DNA of 28,855 bases from Sperchopsis tessellata (taxonomy: Eukaryota > Arthropoda > Insecta > Coleoptera > Hydrophilidae): the NCBI GenBank assembly GCA_033557685.1, contig JAWQRN010000507.1, forward strand, positions 1 through 28,855, given 5' to 3'. Shown in pieces: positions 10,269 through 21,400 of this stretch. The notes under the pieces are model-generated. The model was not told where the DNA came from. It saw nothing but the letters and a program-made list of their open reading frames with translations, and searched no databases. Both the position numbers and the translations under genes were made by a program. Each line of letters opens with the position of its first letter. Within the stretch, counting starts at the first letter, position 1.

Positions 10269-10902
10269 TGTACAACATGCTCTATGGCATCTGGAAAATG
10301 TATAACATCACAATCATGTTGAGTTTCTTGTGAATAAAAAGGAAAACTTACATTGCGTCATCTTTTGAAAGGTATATATTAAACAGTAGACTCTTTGTAA
10401 TGTATCTGAAATAACATACAGAATTCAATAATAAAAAGCTGTGCGTGAAAAATTTCTAGATTGGTATCTCTGGTGCCTTGGATAGATAAAATAAATAATT
10501 CACATGTGTGCCAAATATTATTTCGTAATGGAAAACCTTTTTTTCTAAATTTTTTTCATAATAAAGATAATTCCGCTAGCCCACATTAAGTCAATATTTT
10601 TTTTTACAACTACATATTAAAGTATTTGTATCATACATTTTCTTTTAATTTGTCATCTGCACATTTCTATCGTCATGTAAACCAGTTGAGAATGCTTAAA
10701 GGTCAAGCTAGAATTACAAATTGTCACGTATAATCTAACACATGTTTTATGTTAATATTATAAAAAACAATGCTTTTAACAAAGGAATGCTTTTCAAACT
10801 GTATACAAGGTATTGTGTAGTTTTAATGATTATTCTTTTGTAAAAGTTTGAAAAAAATAAAAAGCTTATTATTTATAAACTACATAAAAGCTTCTATTGA
10901 TG
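10269..10902. other. No gene seen
   Basis: This is AT-rich sequence between mariner and the 43-bp tandem duplication. Nothing was recognised. Confidence 0.6.
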
Positions 10903-10988
10903 AATATATACAGGATATCTACCTATTGCTTGTTTCCTCAGTAGCAATATATACAGGTTGTCGACCTAGTGCTTGTTTCCTCAGTAGC
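10903..10988 (+). repeat. 43-bp tandem duplication
   Basis: Units 10903-10945 and 10946-10988 match at 39 of 43 positions. Both contain GCTTGTTTCCTCAGTAGC; the differences cluster in the middle. Confidence 0.95.
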
Positions 10989-11284
10989 TTTAATACTATC
11001 GTATTTAAAAGAAAAGTTTAAATACAAACGTTTCTAGTTTAGTAATGCTAATTTTAAAATTATTTTAAACTAAACAGCTTGTTCCGTTAATATAACAATT
11101 ACATATAACTCTCTAATTTTAAATGGAACACCGGGTATATTTGTGAATTTTATTAATTCTATGTTGACTTTCAGTTAGAATTTGTCTTAAAAACAATTGA
11201 GTTTCTCCGTAGAGAAATATACAAAAAAATAATAAAGAAATAAATTTTATGTGTTATTTTAATATTTGATAAATTCAAATATCA

Positions 11285-11671
11285 AGCAAACCGGCCAAGT
11301 CAATATATGAACTACGCGTTGCAAAATGATGGGAAGCAAACAAAATTTCAGTGGACACGTGATTCTGTCATTAAGTCATCAGCACTGCTCTTGATAGTAA
11401 TTAGCTGTTTTCGACATACGAATACATATTTCATTCCTTGTATATATGCTTGCATGATGATAATTCAATATGCTCACTCACGATCTCAAAGCATATATAT
11501 ATAGGAATGAAATATGTATTTGTACATGGAAAACAGCTAATTACTATCAAGAGCAGTGCTGATGATGTCATAATGTCAGAAACACGTCCACTGCAATTCT
11601 GTTTGTTTCCCATCATTTTGCGATGAGCAGTTCATTTCTGTATTTAATATATTGACTTGGCCGGTTTGCTT
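11285..11671. mobile_element. Long inverted repeat, hairpin MITE or foldback element
   Basis: The left arm (11285-11438) and right arm (11503-11671) are reverse complements apart from scattered mismatches and one insertion of about 15 bp in the right arm. Both ends are AAGCAAACCGGCCAAGTCAA. A 35-bp block (11377-11411 against 11530-11564) is perfectly complementary. The stem can extend through TATATATGCT, leaving a loop of roughly 40 nt. No transposase is present. The target duplication is unresolved. Confidence 0.92.
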
Positions 11672-12283
11672 ATAAACTATTTGGAAATAACATGTGGCAC
11701 CACCTCCATTTTATGAGATTTTTCACCAGATTATCATAAAACATCATTTTTACCATGTTGTCATTGAGATAGCAATGATATTGTTGGTTATTTTTAATTA
11801 GAAAAATACAAAAAATAAGGTAATATATTATTTGATTATATACAGTAAAAAATGGACTGAGCCAAACATTGTAAGAATGTTGTATTAAAAATGTTAAGAA
11901 TAAAAAATGTATTCAAGAGACAAAAGAATGTTCTGCAAAACAGATTTCTAATGCAAAATATGGCAGTGAAGGTCTTGAAGACTTGGTGACAAAGTTTATT
12001 CCATAAAAATAATGGACGGACAGATAATAAGGAGTAGGAGTGTACAAAATGATCAATTGAAAGTTCCAGACAGCTTGAACAAGAATTTGTTTTTTTAGAA
12101 ATACGAGGTTTACCCTATCTTGAAATGGTCTTGCAAATTTAATTAAATATGTTTTAGACAAATTATTTTTTTTCTCCGTAATATTGTTGCCCAATTTAAA
12201 AGTCAAACCTATTAATATAAGTATTTGAACCAAATATGATGACTGATTTTTCTTTTTTAATTTTCTGTTCTCTTTTGTTACAG
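11672..12283. other. Presumed end of me31B 5' intron
   Basis: This AT-rich sequence ends in the acceptor at 12282-12283. A 106-codon minus-strand frame (11913-12233) has no family resemblance and is not called as a gene. Confidence 0.5.
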
Positions 12284-12470
12284 AATATAAAAGGTGTTTT
12301 TAGCATCGTTCCTGTTGAAGGATCATTTTATATCCTACATATTGTAGAGAAGGCCCATACGTATCGGGTTTTATAAACCCAGTTTTTATTACACCAAGTG
12401 TGAACAGCATGATGACTGATACTCTTACACATACTCCAAATAATCACTTAATTCCTCTTCAGACAAAAGT
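12284..12470 (+). CDS. me31B: me31B first coding exon (5' UTR 12284-12408, CDS 12409-12470)
   Basis: A pyrimidine-rich tract followed by TTGTTACAG ends at 12283, giving an acceptor, so this is probably not the first transcribed exon. Coding starts at 12409 (MMTDTLTHTPNN...), and the donor GTAAGT begins at 12471. The 62 coding nt end in phase 2. The UTR part is inferred from the acceptor only; transcription could instead start inside it. Confidence 0.8.
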
Positions 12471-15400
12471 GTAAGTACCTTTTCTTTTTTTTTTACGTTA
12501 CACTTTTTAATATTTTGAAATTTCATATAATACATTTTGTTAATCAGAACTAAATCTCGCCTTACTACATGCTATTTCTTTTGGTATGTTTTATGTGCCA
12601 GGGAGATAAATATTCTTGCATGTTCAAGTTCATTACCAAATGTAATCAGAATCTTTTATCAATTTAGATTTTTAAAGTATGTACAGATCAACAAATCTTA
12701 TTCCTTGAAAACAGTGTTTGTAATTACTTGAAAAAACCCTTGGCCATTTGTATACGTTTTTCATTTGTAAATTTTCATATTTTCGCTGCAATTAGATTTC
12801 AAAATACAAGTAGTTATGCACTTGGGTAATAGTGTGATATTTTCCTTAAAATAAATACATACCTTCTGGTCTTTTGAACGTTTGACATGTTTTTCGAAAT
12901 CTAAGTTAGAAACGTTCACCTGCATTTCTTACTTTTGAAGTTTTCTTGAGTTATAGCTAGTTTACCCGTTACTAATTATTCTACAAAGATTTTTTGTGTT
13001 ACACTTATATTTTTGAACTCATTTTCTGTGTTTGCCAAATTTGTATATTTTACGAGACTGTTGTTTATCACTGGTGACACATTATATTTTCAAATTGTGC
13101 ATCATAAGCACTTGTAACACTTTACTGTGGTTACACATTTTAGCATTAAAAATCTAGTTGGCCCTAAATGCCTTACCAGTAATGCATTTTGCAGCAAAAG
13201 AATTTCCTATTTATTTTTTCGTGCCTGTACCAATTTAAATACAATTACTCCCTTATAAAACTAAAATTTCGAGAGTAGTACTGTAGTTTTCAGCAAAGAA
13301 TATGCGTCTGAAATTCGACCTAATCATCTAGAAACATATATTAACTTGCAACCAATTATTTTGTGTTTCTTGGTAGGTTTTAATGCAATAAAAGACTAAA
13401 AACTATATCTGTTCTTATGACTAATGCAGGAGTTTTCTTTTCAGGCGGTACTATTTATTTGAAATAATAACATTTTGCATCACAGTATCTCTTATCTCTT
13501 TGGTGTTTAAAAATAGCCGTAGCTCTAATCTTATCTATCCACAGTATACATTCGCATTACAAGATCTTTTGATGTGTAAATTTAATTTATGTAGTTTGTT
13601 GTTCATGTGACATTTTGTTTCTTTTTTACAGTGATATAGACAAAATGGATGACATTGGATGGAAATCAAAGTTAAAGATCCCACCCAAAGACAAGAGGAT
13701 TAAAACATCTGTAAGTACCAACTACAAAAAAGATATTCATATGTTGTTGACTCATTTATTATTAGTCAATGGTTACTTTAAAGTACCAATTTTTTTTCTG
13801 CATGTATTATCTTATCAGATAGGTACATAAGTGCCTTCATTTCAAAACAAGCCACCTAAATAACTCTGGATCTGAAGTGGACGTGAATTTATATTTCAAG
13901 GGGAGTTCAAAACTACTATCAATTTTTTTGTTCAACCCTTTCATTCTTAACCACCCCAACTTTGAAATCTCAAATGGCACCCCCTATCTTGTGATACATC
14001 ATCTTAATGGGTGTAAAACATCTTATCTTTGTGAGCAACAAAAATTGAAATTGTTTCATGCTTTGTATGTCTTGTATTTGTCTTTGTGTGAAAAACATTG
14101 TCAATGTTAATTAAAAGTGTACTTACAAGTAACAATTTTTTTCATACAGATTATTATTTTTTAAATTTATAATGCGCCACTTTTCGTAACATGGCCTATT
14201 GGGCGCGATAATATTAATTCAAAACAAAATACCCCATCTTAAAATGTTAGATAGGCAGGAAATTATACTATATTATTTGAAAAGCATCACAGCCATTCAG
14301 TATTGAAGATATAAGAAAACTTTCCCCTTCATTTTATCCTAATTTACTATTATGTTTTAAAAGCCTTTATCATGTTTCTTATTCCGTTTACAGGATGTCA
14401 CCGATACCAGAGGAAACGAATTTGAGGAATTTTGTCTCAAAAGAGAACTACTTATGGGTATATTCGAGAAGGGATGGGAAAAACCTTCACCTATCCAAGA
14501 GGCATCAATTCCAATTGCTCTCTCCGGCAAAGACATATTAGCCCGAGCAAAAAACGGCACAGGTAAATTTATAAATTAATTCATTTGTTTTTGAGTTAAA
14601 AGTATTTTTGTCATAAAAATAACAATGGTTTAATTGTAAGGTCTATTTTTTTGGTTTGGATATTTTTTTGGGTCATAAGATCGAGTATTGAAGAATTTAG
14701 GTGCATATACCAGAATATATTTGTCTTCGAAAATAAGATTTTATACTTTTCTTGCTATATTCATTGTATTTTGTGAATTCTGTACCAGCATATTAGTAGA
14801 CCTGATCCAATTTTTAATATTGGCTTGGGGGGACATATATGCAAAAACATTATTACAATTTGTACATTATTTGGAAACTACCAGCTTCCATTGTTAAACA
14901 AAATGCAGACATCCATCTACCACAAAATGAGAAAGTGTTTTGGTCAAGAGGAGTCTAAAATCTGATATTAGTTTTATTTTCTTAAGGTAAAACTGGAGCT
15001 TACAGTATCCCAGTACTAGAACAGATTGATCCCAAAAAAGACTGCATCCAAGCACTTATCATAGTGCCGACGAGAGAATTGGCTTTGCAGACCTCTCAGA
15101 TCTGCATAGAACTTGCCAAACACATGAATGTTCGTGTGATGGTCACGACAGGTGGAACGAACCTTAGGGACGACATTATGCGTATCTATCAGAAGGTGCA
15201 AGTCATTATCGCCACTCCAGGTCGTATCCTCGACCTCATGGACAAGCAAGTTGCTAACATGGACCAGTGCAGGATACTGGTGCTGGACGAGGCCGACAAA
15301 TTGCTCTCACAAGACTTCAAAGGTAGGTTTATTTTTATTTACACAGTTTGATATTTATATTTTTAATTTTTTGGATTATTATTTGTGAGCTACAGTAAAA

Positions 15401-18400
15401 CCTTAAAGTAGCGGCCTAATTGGAGTGGAGGTTGTGTCCGTTAAATGTAAATGTTTGCTAAATCAGAATGTGGGTTAAATAGTATCTGTCCGCAACGGAA
15501 AGTCGGTTAAATAAAAAATTATATATTTTAAAGCGCAATATAACCATTTAACTGAATTTCAAAAGTCTACGAAATTTCGCCTGTTAAATCCTAAATCCAT
15601 TGATAATGGTTCGTAAAATCAAGGTTTTACTGAATTATGGTTATGGCACACACAAGGTTTGGATTATAAATTCAAATTAGATGATGCATAAGTTACCAAA
15701 ATGGAAGAGTTTGGTATGCTTGTTGGATCACTTTCATCTTGATTGTGTTCACTCTTAAATGAAGTATTTTACAGTGGCATTTCAAAGTCTAACTATTTAA
15801 ATATTGGCTTTGAATACAACATCGGTTTGGGCCGGTACCCATATCCTATATGTGACCTATATGATTAAGGTCACTAGGTGTAAACACCTAATTTAGTTCA
15901 TAACCTATGTTAGGTTATAATAATAATGCATAGGTACCTTACCTAAATAATTTCATATCGGTGTAAATGCTGGTCTGAAGCAGGCCATGAATTTAATACC
16001 AAAACAAGCCACTTGGTGAAGTACGATTTGATGTTTAAAAGTTTGAATTACAAGTCGTTAACATTAAATATATATAGACAAAGTTAAATGTAGATTTGAA
16101 AAATGTCGTGTGCGAAGAAAATAAAATTTTATAACATTGTGCAACGAAAACGAAGTAATGCGATTAATGGGCAGCAAAAAAATAAACACTGATATTTACA
16201 ATGTTAATAAAAGAATACGGCTACGATAAAACATTTGTAAATGCGGACCAAAATGAAGTATCTGAAAGAAGAATATTATGGCTGTAAAATAAACAATGGG
16301 GTTAGTGGTGCAAATAGGTCTTTTTTTGAGGAAATGGATGATTTTTTAGGTTATAGGCTCAAATCAGGTAGCCATTTCATCAGATTATTTTTAAATAAGA
16401 GTTCATAAAACAAACAAAACTATTGGATTTCTATTATCAAGACTCATACTTTGCACAAACTTAGAAATATTTGAGTCAGTTTAACTTTTAACAAGAAAAG
16501 TTAACTGTCAATGTCTGATAATATAGAAATCTGCATTTTTAGCTGTACCTAGAAATTAAAGACGGTGCCGTATAGGGGTGACCTAGGCATGTTGCCTATT
16601 GTAGGTATAATGCCTATTGCAGACAAGGTACTCAAGATGCAGTGTAGACATCGACCTTAATATAGGTAAACTGACCTAAAGTAGGCCTTCCCTACTCTAG
16701 GTAAGCGGTGTATATTAGGCCATTGACTTAAATCCTCGACCATTTCTCCAAATATCTGTACAAAATTTTTCCATATTTTATCTTCGATAGTTTCTCAATC
16801 TGTCACATCTTTTGTTTTATTAATAGTATTTATACATAAATATAATTTAAGACCTGCCTAGTGATATGAAAATGCAGTTTTTCTCAGTATTTTTCATAAG
16901 AGTTTTCAACATCTCTCATTTTTTGTAGATTGGTTCTTTTTTATACTTTTAAAGGTCTAAATACCAAAACTTTTTTATTTTTTTGATACCAATTATTTCG
17001 TGATTTTATCAAGGAATCATCTATTAAAATGATGCCTTCACAATTTTTTGTTAATTATGTGTTTATAAAGAGTTTTCCATAAGAGGTTTCATTTCCCCAT
17101 TTTTAAAACTGTCAAACATAAGGTCATAAATTTTTGACTGTCAGTAGAAAACTATACGTTTAAGAAAATGCAACGGTATATACTTTCTCAATGCAAATTT
17201 CACTGAGACAGTTTGCAGAGTTCATGGTTTTGTTGGTCGCTATGAAGTTTCTTCTTCGTCTCTTGAACCTAATCACTAAATTTGAGTAAATTGGCCAAGT
17301 TCCTGATGTGAAACCTTATTCACCCCTTTCTCATAGTGCCAGGTCAACCGACAAAATTACTGCTGTGGCTGAAATTATCAAAGAAAACCCAGGTTTTCCC
17401 ATACCAAGACATCTCGTTTATAATTCTAGCATTTATATAATATAATAGCATATTAGTAGATCTGTCAAATTGTTAAATAATTTGTTGGAGGGACATATAT
17501 GCAAAAACATATATTATAACTTGAAGATAATTTGAAATGTTTAAATTTCTCTGTTAATCAAGTTATGTACAAAATAGTTAACATATTTTTAAGTACGGTA
17601 AAGTTTATATTTAAGGCAGGACCGTGAAGTCGGAGTTGAACATTTTTGGGTTGTTGGTGTCGAGGGGTTGGTAAAAACTTACTGACCTAGATATATTTAC
17701 TTAAGCATATTTAAATGTTATAGTAAATTTAAATACATTTAACTTGGTCTTTGTGCTCGAGAGACTTAAAAACGTGTACTCTTTCAAATTTTGACATCAA
17801 TTTTTGCGTATAAACTATAGTTTTCCATATATATCCATATTTATAAAGCAAAAACTCGCAAGAGCAAACTACAACTGTTAGGCGATTACTCCCATGGGTG
17901 GTGAAAAAATGACATTAGTATTTACAGTTGTAACAATGTATATTGACCAGAGCCTCAGTTAAATTCGGAGATTTCAAAAATAGAGGAGTCAGAGTTTGAG
18001 TTAGACGTTCCATGTACCGACTCCAGAGCCCATATTTAAATATTATATACTACATGATCAATTGTTAATAGGTGATGTAGGAGGCAAAGACAGGAGATAC
18101 GTGTTTGGTTGCTTACCTCTATGTTATCTAATCCACATACCTTGCGTTATCCTGTTGAAAGTGGCATTTGGGTGTTGTCGAATGTGGGGCACAGCACTTC
18201 TTGTATGTAGCAGATAGCAGTCATACTGTCTCCAATAAAGACTAGAGGTGACCTGGTGCCCTACATGATAATACCCTAAGTCATATCACCATCAGTACAT
18301 TGGACATGTGTTTCAACTGCCAGGTCAAAATTCCCCTTTTCATCTTGTCTTCTAACCCTTTATCTGCTATCAGAAGAGAGATTCATCACTAAAGACTACA

Positions 18401-21400
18401 GAACCCAATTCGTAGTTATTAAACAACACCCATTTTAAATTAGGATAAAGCAAGACAACATGTGGCTCAAGTAACTAGGGGGTTCCTAAAAGAAAATCAA
18501 ATACCTTCTGTCTTGGCCTCCTAGATCATGAGAATATGTTTGGAGAATGATAGACCGAAGGTTACCTACTTTCCAGAATCCCCCTGTAACATTAGAAAAG
18601 CTACAATAGATCCAGGTTGCTTTGGATGAGATATCTCAAGAGATATAGATCATCTCATTTGAAGTGTGCCCAGATGTGTGAGAATGATCGAAGGGTGGTT
18701 CCACGCATTATTAACTTTTTCAAAGAAGAATTGAGTTACACCCTCCATATTTTAATCATTTTATATTCTCATACCATCTAAATTAATTGAGGAAGGTGTG
18801 ATCATAATATCTTCATCCGTCCTTGTTTCGTTTACTAGAAAAGGTATTTCTAGGACGATTGTCCACTTGTGTAAAGGACATTATTAACAAAATTTTGACA
18901 GTATTTTTTTTAAGTCTCCGCAGAGTTTTATTTTCAATGAATTGTTGAATACGTGTTCTTTGATTGCATCATGCTTTTCCGCATATTCATTTCTTGGAAG
19001 TTTAATTCACCTATTGAACTTGCTAGTAGTAATTTTTCTTGGATTCTTCATGTTTATTGGTTTATATTTCAAAATATTTTTTTTAAATATTTTTCCTAAT
19101 TGCCACCTTTCGTTATGAAAATGATCTGGAAGACCTAGAGGTCTGGGGCCCGGTGATTAACATTTTCTGTTCATACCAGCAAAAGCATCAAAACATATCT
19201 GTTCTTCTATGGGGGTCCTATTATCATTTGCTGGGTGAGATTCACCTCTTTCTTGCATCATTGGTTCTTTTTTTTCCAGAAGGCCATATTTCCTCTTGCT
19301 CTAAGACCTCTTAATTCCTAAAAATTATCAACTTTAACTGATCCTGGATTATCTGGTTAACCAGTCTTGCCTGCAGGATCTTGTACAGCTTGAGGTTTTA
19401 TTTAACCTTGTAATTAAGTAGATTTACATAAACTTTTGTCATCTTTTCCAACTGTTTGTTGGCCACAATGTATAACTTAAAAGTCCTGGTTCCAATCCTT
19501 CATCAGCCTCAACTGTTTCCATTTAATTCATTACCACATACTTGTTTTGTTTTAATGTTTCTTTCCTTGGTCTCGTTTATCTTCAACCCAATTAAATTCA
19601 GCCTCATTTCTTCTTCCGACAATGCAAATATTTTTTCTGTCTTGTCATCAACAAATGTCTGTAGCACTTCTGAAAATTTGTTGTAAAATACGCCAATTCA
19701 ACATAATTTCATTTAGGATCCATTTTCTTTTAGTCGTGATTTCTATACTCTTGCATGCGGTAGAAAATTTAATAAAATTGATATACAACCTTGTTTATTC
19801 CTTTTATTTTATTGCAGATCTACTTAAGTTTACCAGATTTAATACATATTGGTTATGTTGCAATTTCTATTTAGTTTATTTTCAATGTTGTTTTACGATA
19901 AATCTAGGATGTATTCACAGGCAGTGTAGTATTTGAATTTACGAAAATGATTTAAGGAAGCACTAAAGTAATTTCATTTTAATTTCAGGAATGTTGGACC
20001 ATGTCATATCAAGACTGCCCCGTGAAAGACAAATTTTGCTTTTCTCCGCGACGTTCCCTCTTACAGTGAAACAGTTCATGGAGAAACACTTGAGGGACCC
20101 CTATGAAATTAATCTTATGGAAGAGCTTACATTAAAAGGTGTAACACAATATTATGCTTTTGTTCAAGAGCGACAAAAGGTCCATTGTCTAAATACTCTA
20201 TTTTCCAAGGTAAGCCATGTTTTTTTTAACTATTTACAAATATTATAATTTCAAAATAAACTTAAATTGTTCACTTGGTATAATTAACTATCATGTAAAC
20301 ATAAGCTTTTCTGTGATTATATGTGTTAGATATAGAGTAAGTTGGGTAGATCAATTGTATTCTAGACGAATTTTCAACACTACTGTTCTGTTCTGACATG
20401 AACTTATTTTTTTGGTATTTTTGCATGAGATGCTGTTTAAATATGTGATCATATTAGCAGATATGCTTCAGAAACATTTTATATTATATTAAATATAAGT
20501 TTGAAGTAAACAACGGAATAGGAAACAATGAAGATAGCAAAACATAAGGACTTATAGAACGAACTGTCCAGTATAGGGAGGAGTTGGGTGGCAGTTTAAA
20601 AAAAAATTGTTTTCAAACATTTTATAAATTTAATGGTAGTATTGAAAAAACTTGTGGATATTCCTCTATATTTTTGTTTATTATTTATTTAGCATATTAG
20701 TAGACCTGACAAATTGCTAAAGAATGTATTGGGGGTATTATAACTTGAAGGTAATTTGAAGTTTTGATTTTAATTTATATGTTAATCAAGTTAAGTACAA
20801 GAAAACCATTAATTCAGTATGTAGACTTCTACAGCCACAGTAAATATCTTCAGGTTTTCTGGGAGATAAGTGTGTTTGCATTTCTTTTTGCCGACGTTTC
20901 GTCCACTGTTGCAGGGGACATTATCAAGACATGTAGTTCTTAAAAGTAATAATTATAGATTGCCATCTGGCAATATCATATTATAAACTTCAGAAACTCA
21001 TATTATAATCTAAAATTTCTACCATTGTATTCAAAAAAGTTCGAACAAGTCAAAATGTATTTTGTTCCCCCCTTCTTACGGTCTATGATGTCATCATTAC
21101 TTATTTTAAATTGCAACCCCATTTTTTCTCCAAAACCAAAAAAAAAACTATTATTTCAGAGTTCAGTGATACACTACCAGGGGGTCAGAAGTAAATAGTT
21201 TCAAGATATAGGTGCGAACATCTAAAACATGATATTTTCTTTACTGGAATTATTTCGCACCACCCTTTTAAATAAATTAAAAAAAAATTATAAAAATCAT
21301 GTAAAAAGATATAGTTTTATGCAAAATTAATTTCTATGGTGAATATGAGCAATAAATTTAAGAAAGCGAAATATTAAATAAATGTTCAAATTGTCAATGA

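Larger units (their letters stand above)
15323..19988 (+). other. me31B coding intron 4
   Basis: This is a GT-AG intron, phase 1, 4666 bp. It holds a pogo-like MITE (15393-15632), copy 2 of the three-copy repeat (17457-17578) and a Tc1 transposase relic (about 18050-18720). In 15633-17456 I see only AT-rich sequence with scattered AGGT/ACCT-rich short motifs near 15830-15960 and 16580-16710. In 18720-19988 there may be further decayed minus-strand transposon coding, but I could not assign it. Confidence 0.9.

Noticed and set aside
11307..11616. Two similar peptides on opposite strands (11307-11504 plus, 11431-11616 minus)
   Set aside because: They are the two arms of the hairpin element read in opposite directions, not genes.
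11913..12233. 106-codon minus-strand open frame
   Set aside because: No family resemblance; the sequence is what T/A-rich DNA gives by chance. It was not called as a gene.
15830..15960. AGGT/ACCT-rich stretch as a telomere-like or regulatory array
   Set aside because: The motifs are irregularly spaced and not tandem; no TTAGG array is present.
18720..19700. Possible additional minus-strand reverse transcriptase (for example RLNLIGLKINETK near 19590)
   Set aside because: Only one short stretch resembles a LINE motif and the rest could not be aligned by eye. This is not enough to call.
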